Positions 10,788 to 20,896 of a DNA stretch of 64,000 nt are shown one piece after another. A program made the translations under genes and the position numbers. Each line of letters starts with the position of its first letter. The stretch's first letter is position 1. The notes under the pieces were generated by a model that did no database searches, was not told the origin of the DNA, and saw only the letters and a list, made by a program, of their open reading frames with translations. Source of the DNA: Gluconobacter roseus NBRC 3990 (GTDB lineage Bacteria > Pseudomonadota > Alphaproteobacteria > Acetobacterales > Acetobacteraceae). The stretch is from contig NZ_BJLY01000003.1 of the NCBI RefSeq assembly GCF_006538885.1, forward strand, positions 62,001-126,000, given 5' to 3'.

Positions 10788-11239
10788 AAATCCTGATCTG
10801 GCTCCTGCCTGTTTTTGCAGGCCTCAGCAATCCGCTTCAATCCGCTGCCAATACCGGGCTCAACAAGGCTCTCGGGCCCGGCCTGACCATCCTGACCGTC
10901 TACGCCGTCGCCCTGAGCGGACTGGCCTGCCTCTTCGCCTTCCTGCCGACCGACAGCACAACCGCTGCCCAGCCCCTCATGACGCGACTCCAGCATGTCC
11001 CCTGGTGGGCATGGACCGGCGGTCTGTGCAATCTGATGTTCGTCGTCGCCGGATCGATTGCCACCCGGCAGACGGGTTCGGCCGCCTTCACGGTCATTAC
11101 CCTGACCTGCGCCGTCTGCCTGTCCCTTATTCTGGACCATTACGGCCTGCTCGGCCTGAAACAGCACGCCCTGTCCCTTCCCCGTCTTCTGGGAGCCGCC
11201 ATGGCCATCGGGGGTGTTCTGCTGGTTTCCTTCACCTGA
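10784..11239 (+). CDS. Small DMT-superfamily membrane protein (DUF606/YdcZ-like)
   Basis: 151 residues with about five hydrophobic segments: residues 1-20, 30-55, 70-90, 95-115 and 130-150. The start NPLQSAANTGLNKALG and the pattern GGLCNLMFVVAGSIATRQTGSAAFTVI match the DUF606 group of the drug/metabolite transporter superfamily, which contains half-size proteins that would act as dimers. The gene overlaps the preceding oxidoreductase by ATGA, so it may carry that enzyme's substrate or product. The substrate is unknown. Confidence 0.75.
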   Translation: MKILIWLLPVFAGLSNPLQSAANTGLNKALGPGLTILTVYAVALSGLACLFAFLPTDSTTAAQPLMTRLQHVPWWAWTGGLCNLMFVVAGSIATRQTGSAAFTVITLTCAVCLSLILDHYGLLGLKQHALSLPRLLGAAMAIGGVLLVSFT

Positions 11240-11903
11240 AATAGCGCAACAAGACCTTTGTGGTCCTCATCCGGTTTGCGGAACTGTTCAGGCTGTATTC
11301 AATTCCCCTTCATGAGAAAGGGTTTTTTCAATTAATTGTAATGTTTGATCGATGTCCTTCACAGACAGGATTTTTGTTCTAAACATTCCTGTGTCTGGAA
11401 CAGGCAGTTATTTCATACGAAGCCGGTCTGTTTTCCGGCTGTGATGGGAAGATATGTCACCAAGGGGTTATTTTCTTGCCGTTTCTGGGGTCCGTCATGA
11501 CGGAACGGGCCGTTTATTCTGTTATACTACCCGTTATTTAACGACAGAAAATCGCTATCCTGAAAATCCCGGTTTTTCACGGTCCCCTGACGGTACGTTA
11601 CCTTTAAAAGCCCTGTTCCAGACACCCACCCGCAAACTCCGGATGGGCTCAGACGCTTTTCCGGACATGCAGGTCGGTCAGGTTCCTTCTCCACATCGCT
11701 GTTTTCCCCACTGGCTGCGAAGGTCCGCCGGACCCACCGGAGGCTGCGCGCCCGGATTTTCCAATCCCGGCAAACGGTCAGACGGTTCCGTATCCCGTAA
11801 CCTGTCATCCGCCTCCTTTCGGTCGGATGACTGCATGGTCCTGTCTGCACGGCAGATCATCCAGTCATCTGATCGTCCCTATGGCTCCTGAGGTACTGAA
11901 ACC
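11240..11903. other. Long non-coding region upstream of pdc, probable promoter and leader
   Basis: No convincing gene is seen in these 664 bases; the open frame at 11454-11891 has unbiased codon use and no recognisable domain. The region is richer in AT than its surroundings at 11310-11440. It holds perfect palindromes TCCGTCATGACGGA (11491-11504) and CGTTATTTAACG (11532-11543) on either side of a TATACT hexamer (11523-11528), an arrangement that could be an operator-flanked promoter. If so, pdc mRNA has a leader of about 370 bases. GAGG precedes the pdc start. Confidence 0.4.
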
Positions 11904-13595
11904 ATGACTTATACTGTCGGACATTATCTTGCCGAACGACTCACACAGATCGGCCTGAAGCATCATTTCGCCGTCGCAGGTGACTACAACCTCGTTCTGC
12001 TCGACCAACTGATCGAACAGGGCGGCACGAAGCAGATCTATGACTGCAACGAGCTGAATTGCAGCTTCGCCGCCGAAGGCTATGCCCGTGCCAACGGTGC
12101 GGCTGCTGCCGTCATCACCTTCAGTGTCGGTGCCATCTCCGCCATGAACGGCCTCGGCGGAGCCTATGCCGAGAACCTGCCGATCCTCGTGATTTCGGGT
12201 GCTCCGAACTCCAACGATCACGGTTCGGGCCACGTCCTGCACCACACGATCGGCACGACGGAATACAGCTACCAGATGGAAATGGCGAAGCACGTCACCT
12301 GTGCCGCCGAAAGCATCACCTCTGCCGAGACCGCCCCGGCCAAGATCGACCACGTCATCCGCACGATGCTGCGCGAGAAGAAGCCGGCCTATCTTGAAAT
12401 CGCCTGTAACGTCTCGGCCGCTCCCTGCGTCCGTCCGGGTCCGGTCTCGTCTCTGCACGCCTATCCGCGTCCTGACGAAGCCAGCCTGAAGGCCGCTCTG
12501 GACGAGAGCCTGAGCTTCCTCAACAAGGCCAACAAGGTCGCCATTCTGGTCGGCACCAAGCTGCGCGCTTCGGAAGCCCTCACGGAAACGGTCGAACTGG
12601 CTGACAAGCTCGGCTGCCCCGTTACGGTTATGGCCGCTGCAAAGAGCTACTTTCCCGAAACGCACCCCGGCTTCCGTGGCGTGTACTGGGGTGACGTCAG
12701 CAGCCCGGGCGCACAGGAAATCATCGAAGGCGCCGATGCGGTCATCTGCCTGGCACCGGTCTGGAACGACTACTCCTCGGGCGGCTGGAAGAGCATTGTC
12801 CGTGGCGAAAAGGTTCTCGAAGTTGATCCCGAGCGCGTCACCGTCAACGGCAAGACCTTCGACGGCTTCCGTCTCAAGGAATTCGTCAAGGCCCTGACCG
12901 AGAAGGCTCCGAAGAAGTCTGCAGCCCTGGCCGGCGAATACAAGCCCGTCATGCTGCCGAAGGCCGACCCGGCAAAGCCGCTGTCCAACGACGAAATGAC
13001 CCGCCAGATCAACGAACTGGTCGACGGCAACACCACCCTCTTCGCCGAGACCGGCGACTCATGGTTCAACGCCATGCGCATGCATCTTCCCGAAGGTGCA
13101 AAAGTCGAGACGGAAATGCAGTGGGGTCACATCGGCTGGTCCGTTCCGTCCATGTTTGGCAATGCAACCGGTTCGCCGGATCGCAAGCACGTTCTCATGG
13201 TCGGTGACGGTTCCTTCCAGCTGACGGCGCAGGAAGTGGCCCAGATGGTCCGCTACGAACTGCCGGTCATCATCTTCCTGGTGAACAACCACGGCTACGT
13301 CATCGAAATCGCCATCCATGACGGCCCGTACAACTACATCCAGAACTGGGATTACGCAGCTCTGATGCAGTGCTTCAACCAGGGTGTCCCGGGCGAAGAA
13401 AGCGGCAAGTACGGTCTCGGCCTGCATGCCACGACGGGTGCAGAACTGGCCGATGCCATCGCCAAGGCCAAGAAGAACACCCGTGGCCCGACGCTCATCG
13501 AGTGCAAGCTCGATCGCACGGACTGCACCAAGACCCTCGTGGAGTGGGGCAAGGCTGTTGCCGCCGCAAACTCCCGCAAGCCGCAGAACGTCTGA
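11904..13595 (+). CDS. pdc: Pyruvate decarboxylase
   Basis: ThDP-dependent cytoplasmic enzyme that decarboxylates pyruvate to acetaldehyde, which acetic acid bacteria oxidise further to acetate. 563 residues, as expected. The N-terminal [25 protein letters not shown] is characteristic; the catalytic glutamate lies in [18 protein letters not shown] near residue 50, and the paired histidines in [13 protein letters not shown] near residue 113. The C-terminal ThDP motif is [18 protein letters not shown] followed by NNHGYVIE. Together these separate it from acetolactate synthases and indolepyruvate decarboxylases. It stands alone, with a strong terminator after it. Confidence 0.97.
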   Translation: MTYTVGHYLAERLTQIGLKHHFAVAGDYNLVLLDQLIEQGGTKQIYDCNELNCSFAAEGYARANGAAAAVITFSVGAISAMNGLGGAYAENLPILVISGAPNSNDHGSGHVLHHTIGTTEYSYQMEMAKHVTCAAESITSAETAPAKIDHVIRTMLREKKPAYLEIACNVSAAPCVRPGPVSSLHAYPRPDEASLKAALDESLSFLNKANKVAILVGTKLRASEALTETVELADKLGCPVTVMAAAKSYFPETHPGFRGVYWGDVSSPGAQEIIEGADAVICLAPVWNDYSSGGWKSIVRGEKVLEVDPERVTVNGKTFDGFRLKEFVKALTEKAPKKSAALAGEYKPVMLPKADPAKPLSNDEMTRQINELVDGNTTLFAETGDSWFNAMRMHLPEGAKVETEMQWGHIGWSVPSMFGNATGSPDRKHVLMVGDGSFQLTAQEVAQMVRYELPVIIFLVNNHGYVIEIAIHDGPYNYIQNWDYAALMQCFNQGVPGEESGKYGLGLHATTGAELADAIAKAKKNTRGPTLIECKLDRTDCTKTLVEWGKAVAAANSRKPQNV

Positions 13596-13624
13596 TCCTT
13601 CCCGGATCAGTCCCTGTGACACAG

Positions 13625-13660
13625 AAAACCCCCCGTGCCTCGCACGGGGGGTTTTTCTTT
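13625..13660. terminator. Strong bidirectional terminator after pdc
   Basis: Hairpin ACCCCCCGTGC/GCACGGGGGGT with a three-base loop, preceded by AAAA and followed by TTTTT-C-TTT. It lies between convergent pdc and the CorA-like gene. Confidence 0.9.
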
Positions 13661-13683
13661 TGGAGCAGCTCTTAGCCGAAAAA

Positions 13684-14748
13684 TCAGAGCAGACGCGCAA
13701 TCTTCATGAACAGAAACGTCACGGTCATGAAGACGAAACAGACAATGCCCGCTTCCACGGTCCCCATCTGTCCCTGCGCCAGAAACATCCCGCCAGTATT
13801 CATGCCGAAGAATCCGGTCACGAATGTCGCGGGCAGCATCAACGTGGTCCCGACCGAGACGATATACAGACGCCGGTTGGTCTCTTCCGCCTGATTGGAC
13901 CCAAGCTCGTCCTGCAAGGACCGCGCACGGTCCTGAAGCGCGATCAGATCGTCCAGCGCCGCATGAACCTGCCGCTCGGCCCGATCCCGCAATTCGTCCT
14001 CGGCCCAGTCCGGAAGATCCAGATCCTCGTCTTTCAGAACACGGTCAATCGGCGTCACCACCCGGCGCAGCTCGGTCGCACGACGGCGCACCTTACCGAC
14101 AATGCTACCCAGATGTCCCAGATCGGAGCGATGCTCGATCAGCAGCAGGACATCTTCCGCCCGGTCCAGCTCGTCATCCAGATGCCCGAGTTGCCGCCGC
14201 ACCGTTCCCGTAAACTCACGCAAAGCGCGATCAATAATCCCCGCAGGCGTCCGGGGAATCTGGTCCGGCTTGAGCGAACGATAGGCCGCGCCCAGAACCG
14301 GAATGGGATTGCGCCGCGTCGTGATCAGCAGATCCGGCCGCATCGCAAACCGCCAGGCGCAGATGTCCCGGTCCTCTTCGGACAACGCATCGTCAAAAGC
14401 TGGCAGTGCGCCCCAGATCAGATCGCCGAACGCCTCGAGTGCAATGCCATATTCCGTCTCGGCCAACATCGCACAGACATCTTCAGGCAGATCCGGCAGA
14501 TGCGCGACATAACCGCGCGCCGAACTGTGCACCGTATCGAAATGCAGCCAGTACCAGCCATCACTCTCGACAGGACGCTCCGGCGCCAGAAGCGCCTCGA
14601 CCTCAGCCGATCCGAGCGTACGCAGCTCCTGCCCCGGGACAGCATGAACCGCCCAGACCAGCCCGTTTGCGAATGCGGGTGCCCCTGTTTCCTGATGGTC
14701 AGGATCCAGAACCGTGAAGGGGAAGTTGTAGGCAGTGCTCTCTGACAC
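13684..14748 (-). CDS. CorA/ZntB-type divalent cation transporter
   Basis: 354 residues. The long N-terminal cytoplasmic domain (about 285 residues) is charged and helical, with the willow-helix pattern RRRATELRRVVTPIDRVL and ALDDLIALQDRARSLQDEL. Two C-terminal membrane segments follow: YIVSVGTTLMLPATFVTGFFGMN and GIVCFVFMTVTFLFMKI. The signature GMN sits at the end of the first (FFGMNTGG). The acidic N-terminus and the TRRNPI segment resemble the ZntB branch, so zinc efflux or uptake is possible as well as magnesium. The ion cannot be fixed from sequence. Confidence 0.88.
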   Translation of the reverse strand: MSESTAYNFPFTVLDPDHQETGAPAFANGLVWAVHAVPGQELRTLGSAEVEALLAPERPVESDGWYWLHFDTVHSSARGYVAHLPDLPEDVCAMLAETEYGIALEAFGDLIWGALPAFDDALSEEDRDICAWRFAMRPDLLITTRRNPIPVLGAAYRSLKPDQIPRTPAGIIDRALREFTGTVRRQLGHLDDELDRAEDVLLLIEHRSDLGHLGSIVGKVRRRATELRRVVTPIDRVLKDEDLDLPDWAEDELRDRAERQVHAALDDLIALQDRARSLQDELGSNQAEETNRRLYIVSVGTTLMLPATFVTGFFGMNTGGMFLAQGQMGTVEAGIVCFVFMTVTFLFMKIARLL

Positions 14749-14951
14749 GACATCCTCCTGCTCTCAGGGGGTTCAGGACCGGCAGAACCGGCATGCAGCT
14801 TCGACAGAAACGACTGGGGACAAACTCAGTCCGGCTTCTCGCACGCCCGGCGCAGTGACGCAATATACCCCTGCTTGCGTAAATGTGAGCGCTCTTCAAT
14901 GCAACTTCACCCGTAATCAAGGGTTATCTGCCTTACTCCGCAATGAGTGAG

Positions 14952-14966
14952 CCCCTGTCACAGGGG
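14952..14966. promoter_or_regulatory. 15-base palindrome before the exported protein gene
   Basis: CCCCTGTCACAGGGG is a perfect inverted repeat with a single central base, 25 bases before the start at 14992. The loop is too short for an RNA hairpin of full length, so a protein-binding site is more likely. Function unknown. Confidence 0.3.
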
Positions 14967-14991
14967 ACCTCCCCTCAGGGAAGGAACGTTC

Positions 14992-15375
14992 ATGTCCATT
15001 CGTCTCCGCACATCATTCTTCGCCGCCAGCCTCCTGCTCGGCACCGCAGTCGCCGCTCCGTCCGTGAGGGCCCAGGCCGTCAGCGCGCCCAGCAATGACC
15101 AGACGCAGACCTCGACCTCGGCTGTGCAGAAGGCACAGAACTCTACCATCGACCAGCCGAACAACCGTCTGCCGACCAACCCGCACACCATTATGGAACA
15201 GCCGGACCAGCCCCCGCCGAACGCACCGGGCACCATGAGCCGCACGACAAGCGAAACCGGCCCGGTCCCGTCGAACCAGAAGGACGTGCACAAGCTTTCC
15301 GGCAAGCATCAGCACACGCACAAGAAGACATCTGCTGCGACTGACGCGACACCGCAGACCTCGTCGCCGGAATAA
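14992..15375 (+). CDS. Small exported protein of unknown function
   Basis: 127 residues. A signal peptide is clear ([29 protein letters not shown], cleavage likely after the second alanine-rich stretch). The mature part is hydrophilic and disordered in appearance: Q/T/S-rich, then proline-rich (DQPPPNAPG), then a His/Lys stretch (KHQHTHKKT) that might bind metal. No family recognised. The start has GGGAAGGA upstream. Such short, low-complexity periplasmic proteins are common in acetic acid bacteria. Confidence 0.7.
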   Translation: MSIRLRTSFFAASLLLGTAVAAPSVRAQAVSAPSNDQTQTSTSAVQKAQNSTIDQPNNRLPTNPHTIMEQPDQPPPNAPGTMSRTTSETGPVPSNQKDVHKLSGKHQHTHKKTSAATDATPQTSSPE

Positions 15376-15469
15376 GACGTACAGGCCTATTGCCGGGCCC
15401 GCCCTTTCCGCGGGTCCGCCAAGCCTTTATACAGGCAACCATCCAAAGATGGGCAGCAAGGGCCATTTC

Positions 15470-16765
15470 ATGACGACGCAGGATTACAAGGTTCGCGACA
15501 TTACTCTGGCAGACTGGGGCCGCAAGGAAATCTCCATCGCCGAAGGCGAAATGCCGGGCCTGATGGCTCTTCGCGAAGAGTACAAGGACACACAGCCGCT
15601 CAAGGGTGCACGCATCGCCGGCTGTCTGCACATGACCATCCAGACCGCCGTGCTGATCGAGACGCTGCCGGCTCTCGGCGCAACGGTCCGCTGGTCCTCA
15701 TGCAACATTTTCTCCACACAGGATCACGCCGCAGCCGCCATCGCCGCAGCGAACATCCCCGTCTTCGCCTGGAAGGGCCTGACGGAAGAGGAGTTCAACT
15801 GGTGCATCGAGCAGACCATCCATGGTCCCGATGGCTGGACGCCGAACATGATCCTCGATGATGGTGGCGACCTCACCATCATGATGCATGACAAGTACCC
15901 CGAGCTTCTCAAGGATGTCCGTGGACTGTCCGAAGAGACGACGACGGGCGTGCATCGTCTGTGGGAAATGTCCAAGAAGGGCACGCTGAAGGTTCCGGCC
16001 ATTAACGTGAACGACAGCGTCACCAAGTCCAAGTTCGACAACCTGTATGGCTGCCGTGAGAGCCTCGTGGACGCGATCCGTCGCGGCACGGACGTCATGA
16101 TGGCTGGCAAGGTCGCCGTGGTCGCCGGTTACGGTGACGTCGGCAAGGGTTCCGCCGCTTCCCTGCGCAACGCAGGCTGCCGCGTGCTCGTGACCGAAGT
16201 CGATCCGATCTGTGCCCTTCAGGCCGCCATGGAAGGCTATGAAGTCGTCACGATGGAAAACGCAGCACCGCGCGGCGACATTTTCGTCACCTGCACGGGC
16301 AACGTGGACATCATCACGATCGACCACATGCGTGAGATGAAGGACCGTGCGATCGTCTGCAACATCGGTCACTTCGACAGCGAAATTCAGGTCGAAGCCC
16401 TGCGCAACTATCGCTGGAACAACATCAAGCCGCAGGTCGACGAGATCGAGCTGGCTCCGAACCGCCGCATCATCCTTCTGTCCGAAGGCCGTCTGGTGAA
16501 CCTGGGTAACGCAACGGGCCACCCGTCCTTTGTGATGTCCGCATCCTTCACCAACCAGACCCTGGCACAGATCGAACTGTGGACGGCAAAGCCGGGCCAG
16601 TACGAAGTCAAGGTCTACACCCTACCGAAGGCCCTGGACGAAAAGGTCGCTGCCCTGCACCTCGCAAAGGTCGGCGCAGAACTTTCCAAAATGTCACAGA
16701 AACAGGCGGACTACATCGACGTTCCAGTCAATGGTCCGTTCAAGCACGAAGAATACCGCTACTAA
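15470..16765 (+). CDS. ahcY: S-adenosylhomocysteinase
   Basis: Hydrolyses S-adenosylhomocysteine to homocysteine and adenosine, removing the product of methyltransferases. 431 residues. Characteristic features: [16 protein letters not shown] near residue 50, [17 protein letters not shown], the substrate-site [21 protein letters not shown], and the NAD-binding [17 protein letters not shown] near residue 220. The C-terminus ends in KHEEYRY, which in this family supplies residues to the neighbouring subunit's NAD site. I chose ATG 15470 (AAGGG 8 bases upstream, standard MTTQDYKV start); an ATG 21 bases earlier is weaker. Confidence 0.97.
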   Translation: MTTQDYKVRDITLADWGRKEISIAEGEMPGLMALREEYKDTQPLKGARIAGCLHMTIQTAVLIETLPALGATVRWSSCNIFSTQDHAAAAIAAANIPVFAWKGLTEEEFNWCIEQTIHGPDGWTPNMILDDGGDLTIMMHDKYPELLKDVRGLSEETTTGVHRLWEMSKKGTLKVPAINVNDSVTKSKFDNLYGCRESLVDAIRRGTDVMMAGKVAVVAGYGDVGKGSAASLRNAGCRVLVTEVDPICALQAAMEGYEVVTMENAAPRGDIFVTCTGNVDIITIDHMREMKDRAIVCNIGHFDSEIQVEALRNYRWNNIKPQVDEIELAPNRRIILLSEGRLVNLGNATGHPSFVMSASFTNQTLAQIELWTAKPGQYEVKVYTLPKALDEKVAALHLAKVGAELSKMSQKQADYIDVPVNGPFKHEEYRY

Positions 16766-16841
16766 GACGAGGCGGATCAGGAAGGGCGATACTCCAGTGC
16801 CGCCCCCTTCCGGATTTCCTTAATCAACAGGAGTTACACTC

Positions 16842-17240
16842 ATGGGTCTTTTCAGCACGATCATGTCCAAGATCTTTGGCCATGCCGAAGCAGCCACCCC
16901 GGCCACCTCCGCAGCTCCGGCCGCGGCAGATGCAGCCGCACCGGCCGCTCCTGCAGCAGCCGCTGCCTCCCAGACAGCTGCACCGGTGGACGTCGATGTC
17001 GTTCTGTCCGGTCTGGCAGCCAAGGCTGGTCAGCCGCTGAACTACAAGACCTCCATCGTGGATCTCCTGAAGCTGCTCGGTCTCGACAGCTCGCTCCAGT
17101 CCCGCAAGGAACTGGCCGGTGAGCTGCATTATTCGGGCAGCACGGACGACACCGCGACGATGAACGTCTGGCTCATCAAGCAGGTCTATGCCGAGCTGGC
17201 CAAGAATGGTGGCAAGGTTCCGGCTGACTGGACGCACTGA
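16842..17240 (+). CDS. DUF3597 family protein
   Basis: 132 residues. The start MGLFSTIMSKIFGHA and the C-terminal half (DVDVVLSGLAAKAGQPLNYKTSIVDLLKLLGLDSSLQSRKELAGEL, then NVWLIKQVYAELAKNGGKVP) match the DUF3597 pattern; between them is an Ala/Pro linker of about 30 residues. The C-terminal helical domain looks LysM-adjacent in style but no enzyme motif is present. It follows ahcY by 76 bases with AACAGGAG upstream of the start. Function unknown. Confidence 0.8.
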   Translation: MGLFSTIMSKIFGHAEAATPATSAAPAAADAAAPAAPAAAAASQTAAPVDVDVVLSGLAAKAGQPLNYKTSIVDLLKLLGLDSSLQSRKELAGELHYSGSTDDTATMNVWLIKQVYAELAKNGGKVPADWTH

Positions 17241-17268
17241 TCCGCGCCACGTCCGCACGGACAACATG

Positions 17269-17302
17269 AAAAAGCCCGGCTGGTAACAGTCGGGCTTTTT
17301 TT
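17269..17302. terminator. Bidirectional intrinsic terminator after the DUF3597 gene
   Basis: AAAAAGCCCG, a short loop, CGGGCTTTTTTT. It separates the convergent DUF3597 and phosphatase genes. Confidence 0.88.
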
Positions 17303-17316
17303 ATAAAATGCTGGCC

Positions 17317-18492
17317 TCAGGGAAGGATCGGATTGTGCGGCTCAAGTGTCTGCATCGAACGCTCCACCCCAGACGCCTGCCCTGCCCGCAGTTCCTCCAG
17401 CGACTGATGGAAAATCCGCACTTTGACCTCCACATGACGGTCCGGATAACGCCACCGCTCGAACGCCAGAACCGTATCCGGTGCCGTACTGTCCGGCTGA
17501 TCGGCAAACGCCCAGGACAGCCCGAAAATCGCCGCCATGGCATCCTGATTCGTATCATGACCCGCCAGCACCAGCAGCCGAGTGGACGCCGTCACACCGG
17601 GAATATCCGCAACCGGACGATCCGCCAGAAACGCCCGGATGCCCTGCGCCATAACGCCATTCCGCGCCTGCGCCACAACCGGCAGACGCCGCAGGAGCAG
17701 ACTTTCAGCCTCATGAACCGGCATGACGGTCTTCAGCAGCCCCGGCACATCCGCTTTCGCAGAACCGAACACATCCACCGGAAAGCCTTCGGAATACAGC
17801 AACAGCAGACTTTCCGCTGACATACCCCCCGTCGCAACGCCGCCGGAAAGATGCGGCGCAGTTTTCTTCCAGTCCAGAACCGCAGCATCGCGCAGACAGC
17901 GCGATGTGTGCGTCGCCCCGTCACACGCTCCAGGCGCCATCAGCATCTGCAACGCCTGCAATCCATGCTGCACATCCGGAGTGTGGGAGACAGGCAGCGC
18001 CGACGCAAACGCCTGTTCCGTTTCCTGTCGCGGCGGCACAGTCCGACCTGCCGCAATGGCGTTGTAGACAGGATCCGGCCCCTGCGCCTGCCACTGCGCC
18101 GTAACGTGACAGTCCGGCGCCACATCCCGCGCCCAGACCTGCCCGGTCTGCTGCGTCCTGTGATCCGCACCATCCGCCCAGACACGGATCTGATCGGAAC
18201 AGTTCTGCAACGGTCCAAAACCTAGATGCCGATAATGCGACCGGACAGCCTGAACCATGGCCCCCAGCGCCACCGCACCATGCGACGTCATCTCGCCGGG
18301 CGCCACGGACCATTCCGGCCAGTCAAACCCGGTTTTCGCTTTTAAAGATACCGGAGACGCCGTCGGACTCCGGATCCCGTGCCGGGACAGGAGCATGACT
18401 TTTTCCAGAACAGGCCCGGACGGCGCAGAGGCTTCGCCCGAACAACTCGTTAGAGACAGCACAAACAGAAAGATACAGCCGGTCTTTTTCAC
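17317..18492 (-). CDS. Histidine acid phosphatase (phytase / glucose-1-phosphatase type), probable lipoprotein
   Basis: 391 residues. The N-terminus is a lipoprotein signal (KKTGCIFLFVLSLTSC with lipobox LTSC near residue 17). The catalytic RHGxRxP motif is LLSRHGIRSPT near residue 36, and the second catalytic motif HD is in LVLAGHDTNQDAM, so both are intact. The family hydrolyses phosphomonoesters such as phytate or sugar phosphates in the periplasm. The start codon is GTG and overlaps the stop of the upstream TonB-dependent receptor (GTGA), indicating coupled translation and a shared substrate. Which phosphate ester is used is not known. Confidence 0.9.
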   Translation of the reverse strand: MKKTGCIFLFVLSLTSCSGEASAPSGPVLEKVMLLSRHGIRSPTASPVSLKAKTGFDWPEWSVAPGEMTSHGAVALGAMVQAVRSHYRHLGFGPLQNCSDQIRVWADGADHRTQQTGQVWARDVAPDCHVTAQWQAQGPDPVYNAIAAGRTVPPRQETEQAFASALPVSHTPDVQHGLQALQMLMAPGACDGATHTSRCLRDAAVLDWKKTAPHLSGGVATGGMSAESLLLLYSEGFPVDVFGSAKADVPGLLKTVMPVHEAESLLLRRLPVVAQARNGVMAQGIRAFLADRPVADIPGVTASTRLLVLAGHDTNQDAMAAIFGLSWAFADQPDSTAPDTVLAFERWRYPDRHVEVKVRIFHQSLEELRAGQASGVERSMQTLEPHNPILP

Positions 18493-20753
18493 GGGAAGGT
18501 CGCCGTCATGTTGAAGAACACACTCCGTCCGGCCAGCCGCCAGTAAAGCGGCGCATCACCATAAGACTGGTTGCCCGCAAAATCGCTGATGGAGCGGTTA
18601 TTAAAGAGGTTGGAAATCTTGAGGCTCGGCGTCACATCGCGCATGAAGCCACCGATGTTGTGAATACGCCAGCCCAGAGCCAGATCAGCCGTCACATTGC
18701 CGTGGATCCTGTACTGGTTTTCAAACACCGTATGACCAGCCGAATTGGTGGTGCTGTCCAAACCCCAGTGATGCCCGACATATTTCCCCATCAACGAGAA
18801 ATACGGACCCTTCGCATTTTCATAAAGCAGCCCGAACGATGCCAGTGAATCCGGCGTCGTCGCCACACGCACGCTGCTGTGTTTGTAGCGTGCGTCATTC
18901 ACGCTGTAATTGCCGTAAAGCGAAAAGCCGTATCCGATGACATACTGCCCTTCGAGTTCGATCCCGCGATAAATCGCGCCACCGCTGTTCACATAGGTCG
19001 AGGTCGTGCCGATGTTCTCAACATTGATCTGTGCGGAAGCGATATAATTGGAAAAATCGATGTAATATCCATCCAGCGACAGCATCCAGTTCTTGCCGTG
19101 ATAAACCGATCCAACCTGATAATTCAGGGTCGTTTCCGGCTTCACATTCCCAACAGACTGAACCTGAAAAACCGACATCGGAGGGGCCAGGAACCCGCGC
19201 GCAACCTGCGCATACGCGCTCCAGTTTTTCATAATCCGTTGATTAATCGCAATGGACGGCTGCCAGGATCCATAATACTGGGTGTCCTTCATCGGCACCT
19301 TTGTCGACTTGTTTATCGTTGCATCATAGTCCCTTGTGAACATGGAATATTTCACACCCGGCTTGATAACCACCCCTTTCCAGGGATGAATATCGAACTC
19401 GAGATAGGGCTGCACCGTCGTGTTCAGATCGGAAATATCATAGCTGTAAGCCGAACCTGTTTTGGACGGAACCGGGATCGCATTTTTGCTCAGATCCAGC
19501 GCATAGGTGTAGCGACGATCCTTCTGCACATCCGCCCACACACCAAACAGAATATCCGCATAGGATGTATGCGCCTTGAACCGTAACGTATCGCCATAAG
19601 AACGGAATTTGGCGTCCGCATATTTTCCGGGAATGTCATTGGCATAGGTCGCCACTTTCTTCCCGGCCGAATTATAGAACGTCACACCATTCGCAGCCGT
19701 GCTCGTCTGGCTGGCATCCGTGCTTTCCGTATAATCATGCTCGAACCCGCTCGTATAAAGCTGGTTTTCCATCGTCAGCCATGATGCAAGGCGGCTTTTG
19801 AGGCTCACATAATCAAAATCGGACGTGTAGGTGCTGGGGTTATATCCGTAATAACACTGCTTGGACGGGTCGTTGCACAGCCCGTAATTCTTGCCGTATT
19901 TCGCATATTCGGCGAGCGTCGCACCCTGCGTCGTGTACTGCCATTCCTTGTTGTATGTCGTCTCGAATGTCAGCGTCGTCTCGGGCGCAAGATCGATCAC
20001 GTCCTTGAACATCAGATTGCTCCGGCGCTCAGCCGAATTGGTCAGATAACCGTTCGTCTCTTCATGCTGCATGTCGAGAAACGCACGCCCAAAACGTGTC
20101 TTGCCACTGTCGAATTCGATGCCACCGGCGCGCGTGTTGAAACTGCCATAAGTCCCGTACAGCGACACGCCCCTTTTGGCCGACGGCGTCTTGGACATGA
20201 ATCCCATCGTTCCACCGAACGTGGCATTTCCGATCGTGGAGCCCGTTCCGGGACCGCGATCAATCTGCGCTTCTCCCAGAAAGTGCGAAATGAACAGGGA
20301 CGATGTCGTGTGGTGCAAATCGCTGGCATCACCGAACGGAATGCCGTCGAACGTCATGTTGTATTGTCCATCCTGAAAGCCGCGCAGGCTCATCGCCTCG
20401 GCCTTACCCATTCCGGGACCGTTAGGATTTTGCGAATAAACACTCGGCTGGAAACGGATGATATCGTCGATGCTGGCAAGCGGAATGATATTGTTACTCA
20501 GAAAGCCAGACTGAATTTTTGATGTCGGTTCCGTAATATCCAGCGGCACCGTCGCAGGTGCAATCCGCGCGGCATGACCAAGAACGGTCAGATTTTCCAC
20601 GCCAGGCGTCGCCGCTTTTTCCTTTTTGGCTTTGTGCTCCTCATGCTTCTTCTGTTTTGAATCAGAAACATCTGCGTGGGCGCTTCCTCCCAGCAACAAG
20701 GCACCGGCGAAGCACCCGGAAAGCAGGATATGGTTACGCATCTTGAACGTCAT
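18489..20753 (-). CDS. TonB-dependent outer-membrane receptor
   Basis: About 754 residues. Signal peptide (RNHILLSGCFAGALLLGGSAHA), then a short KKHEEHKAKKEK stretch, a plug domain (IIPLASIDDIIRFQPSV, MSLRGFQDGQYNMTFDGIPFGD, and GPGTGSTIGNATFGGTMGF) and a long beta-barrel ending in the aromatic-containing FFNMTATFP. The barrel keeps family signatures such as PETTLNYQVGSVY and ISNLFNNRSI. It is translationally coupled to a periplasmic phosphatase, so it may import the phosphorylated substrate or its product rather than iron. I chose ATG at 20753 (GGAG about 10 bases upstream); an in-frame GTG lies 30 bases earlier. Confidence 0.9.
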   Translation of the reverse strand: MTFKMRNHILLSGCFAGALLLGGSAHADVSDSKQKKHEEHKAKKEKAATPGVENLTVLGHAARIAPATVPLDITEPTSKIQSGFLSNNIIPLASIDDIIRFQPSVYSQNPNGPGMGKAEAMSLRGFQDGQYNMTFDGIPFGDASDLHHTTSSLFISHFLGEAQIDRGPGTGSTIGNATFGGTMGFMSKTPSAKRGVSLYGTYGSFNTRAGGIEFDSGKTRFGRAFLDMQHEETNGYLTNSAERRSNLMFKDVIDLAPETTLTFETTYNKEWQYTTQGATLAEYAKYGKNYGLCNDPSKQCYYGYNPSTYTSDFDYVSLKSRLASWLTMENQLYTSGFEHDYTESTDASQTSTAANGVTFYNSAGKKVATYANDIPGKYADAKFRSYGDTLRFKAHTSYADILFGVWADVQKDRRYTYALDLSKNAIPVPSKTGSAYSYDISDLNTTVQPYLEFDIHPWKGVVIKPGVKYSMFTRDYDATINKSTKVPMKDTQYYGSWQPSIAINQRIMKNWSAYAQVARGFLAPPMSVFQVQSVGNVKPETTLNYQVGSVYHGKNWMLSLDGYYIDFSNYIASAQINVENIGTTSTYVNSGGAIYRGIELEGQYVIGYGFSLYGNYSVNDARYKHSSVRVATTPDSLASFGLLYENAKGPYFSLMGKYVGHHWGLDSTTNSAGHTVFENQYRIHGNVTADLALGWRIHNIGGFMRDVTPSLKISNLFNNRSISDFAGNQSYGDAPLYWRLAGRSVFFNMTATFP

Positions 20754-20896
20754 GAGGAATGGGCTCCAGTGAATGGCGCGCACTCCATACGGAAGGCTTC
20801 AGCTCAGGAAAACCGCTTTACCGTTCCTGAAATAAAACATTCACACGTTTTACTTCAAACCTTCATACTTATTTTGAAATATTTCTTATTCTATAC

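Noticed and set aside
11454-11891. 145-codon open frame upstream of pdc
   Set aside because: No family, no ribosome site and no codon bias; it covers the likely pdc promoter and leader.
13384-14745. 453-codon open frame antisense to the CorA-like gene
   Set aside because: The minus strand encodes a protein with the GMN motif and two membrane helices; the plus frame runs through the pdc terminator.
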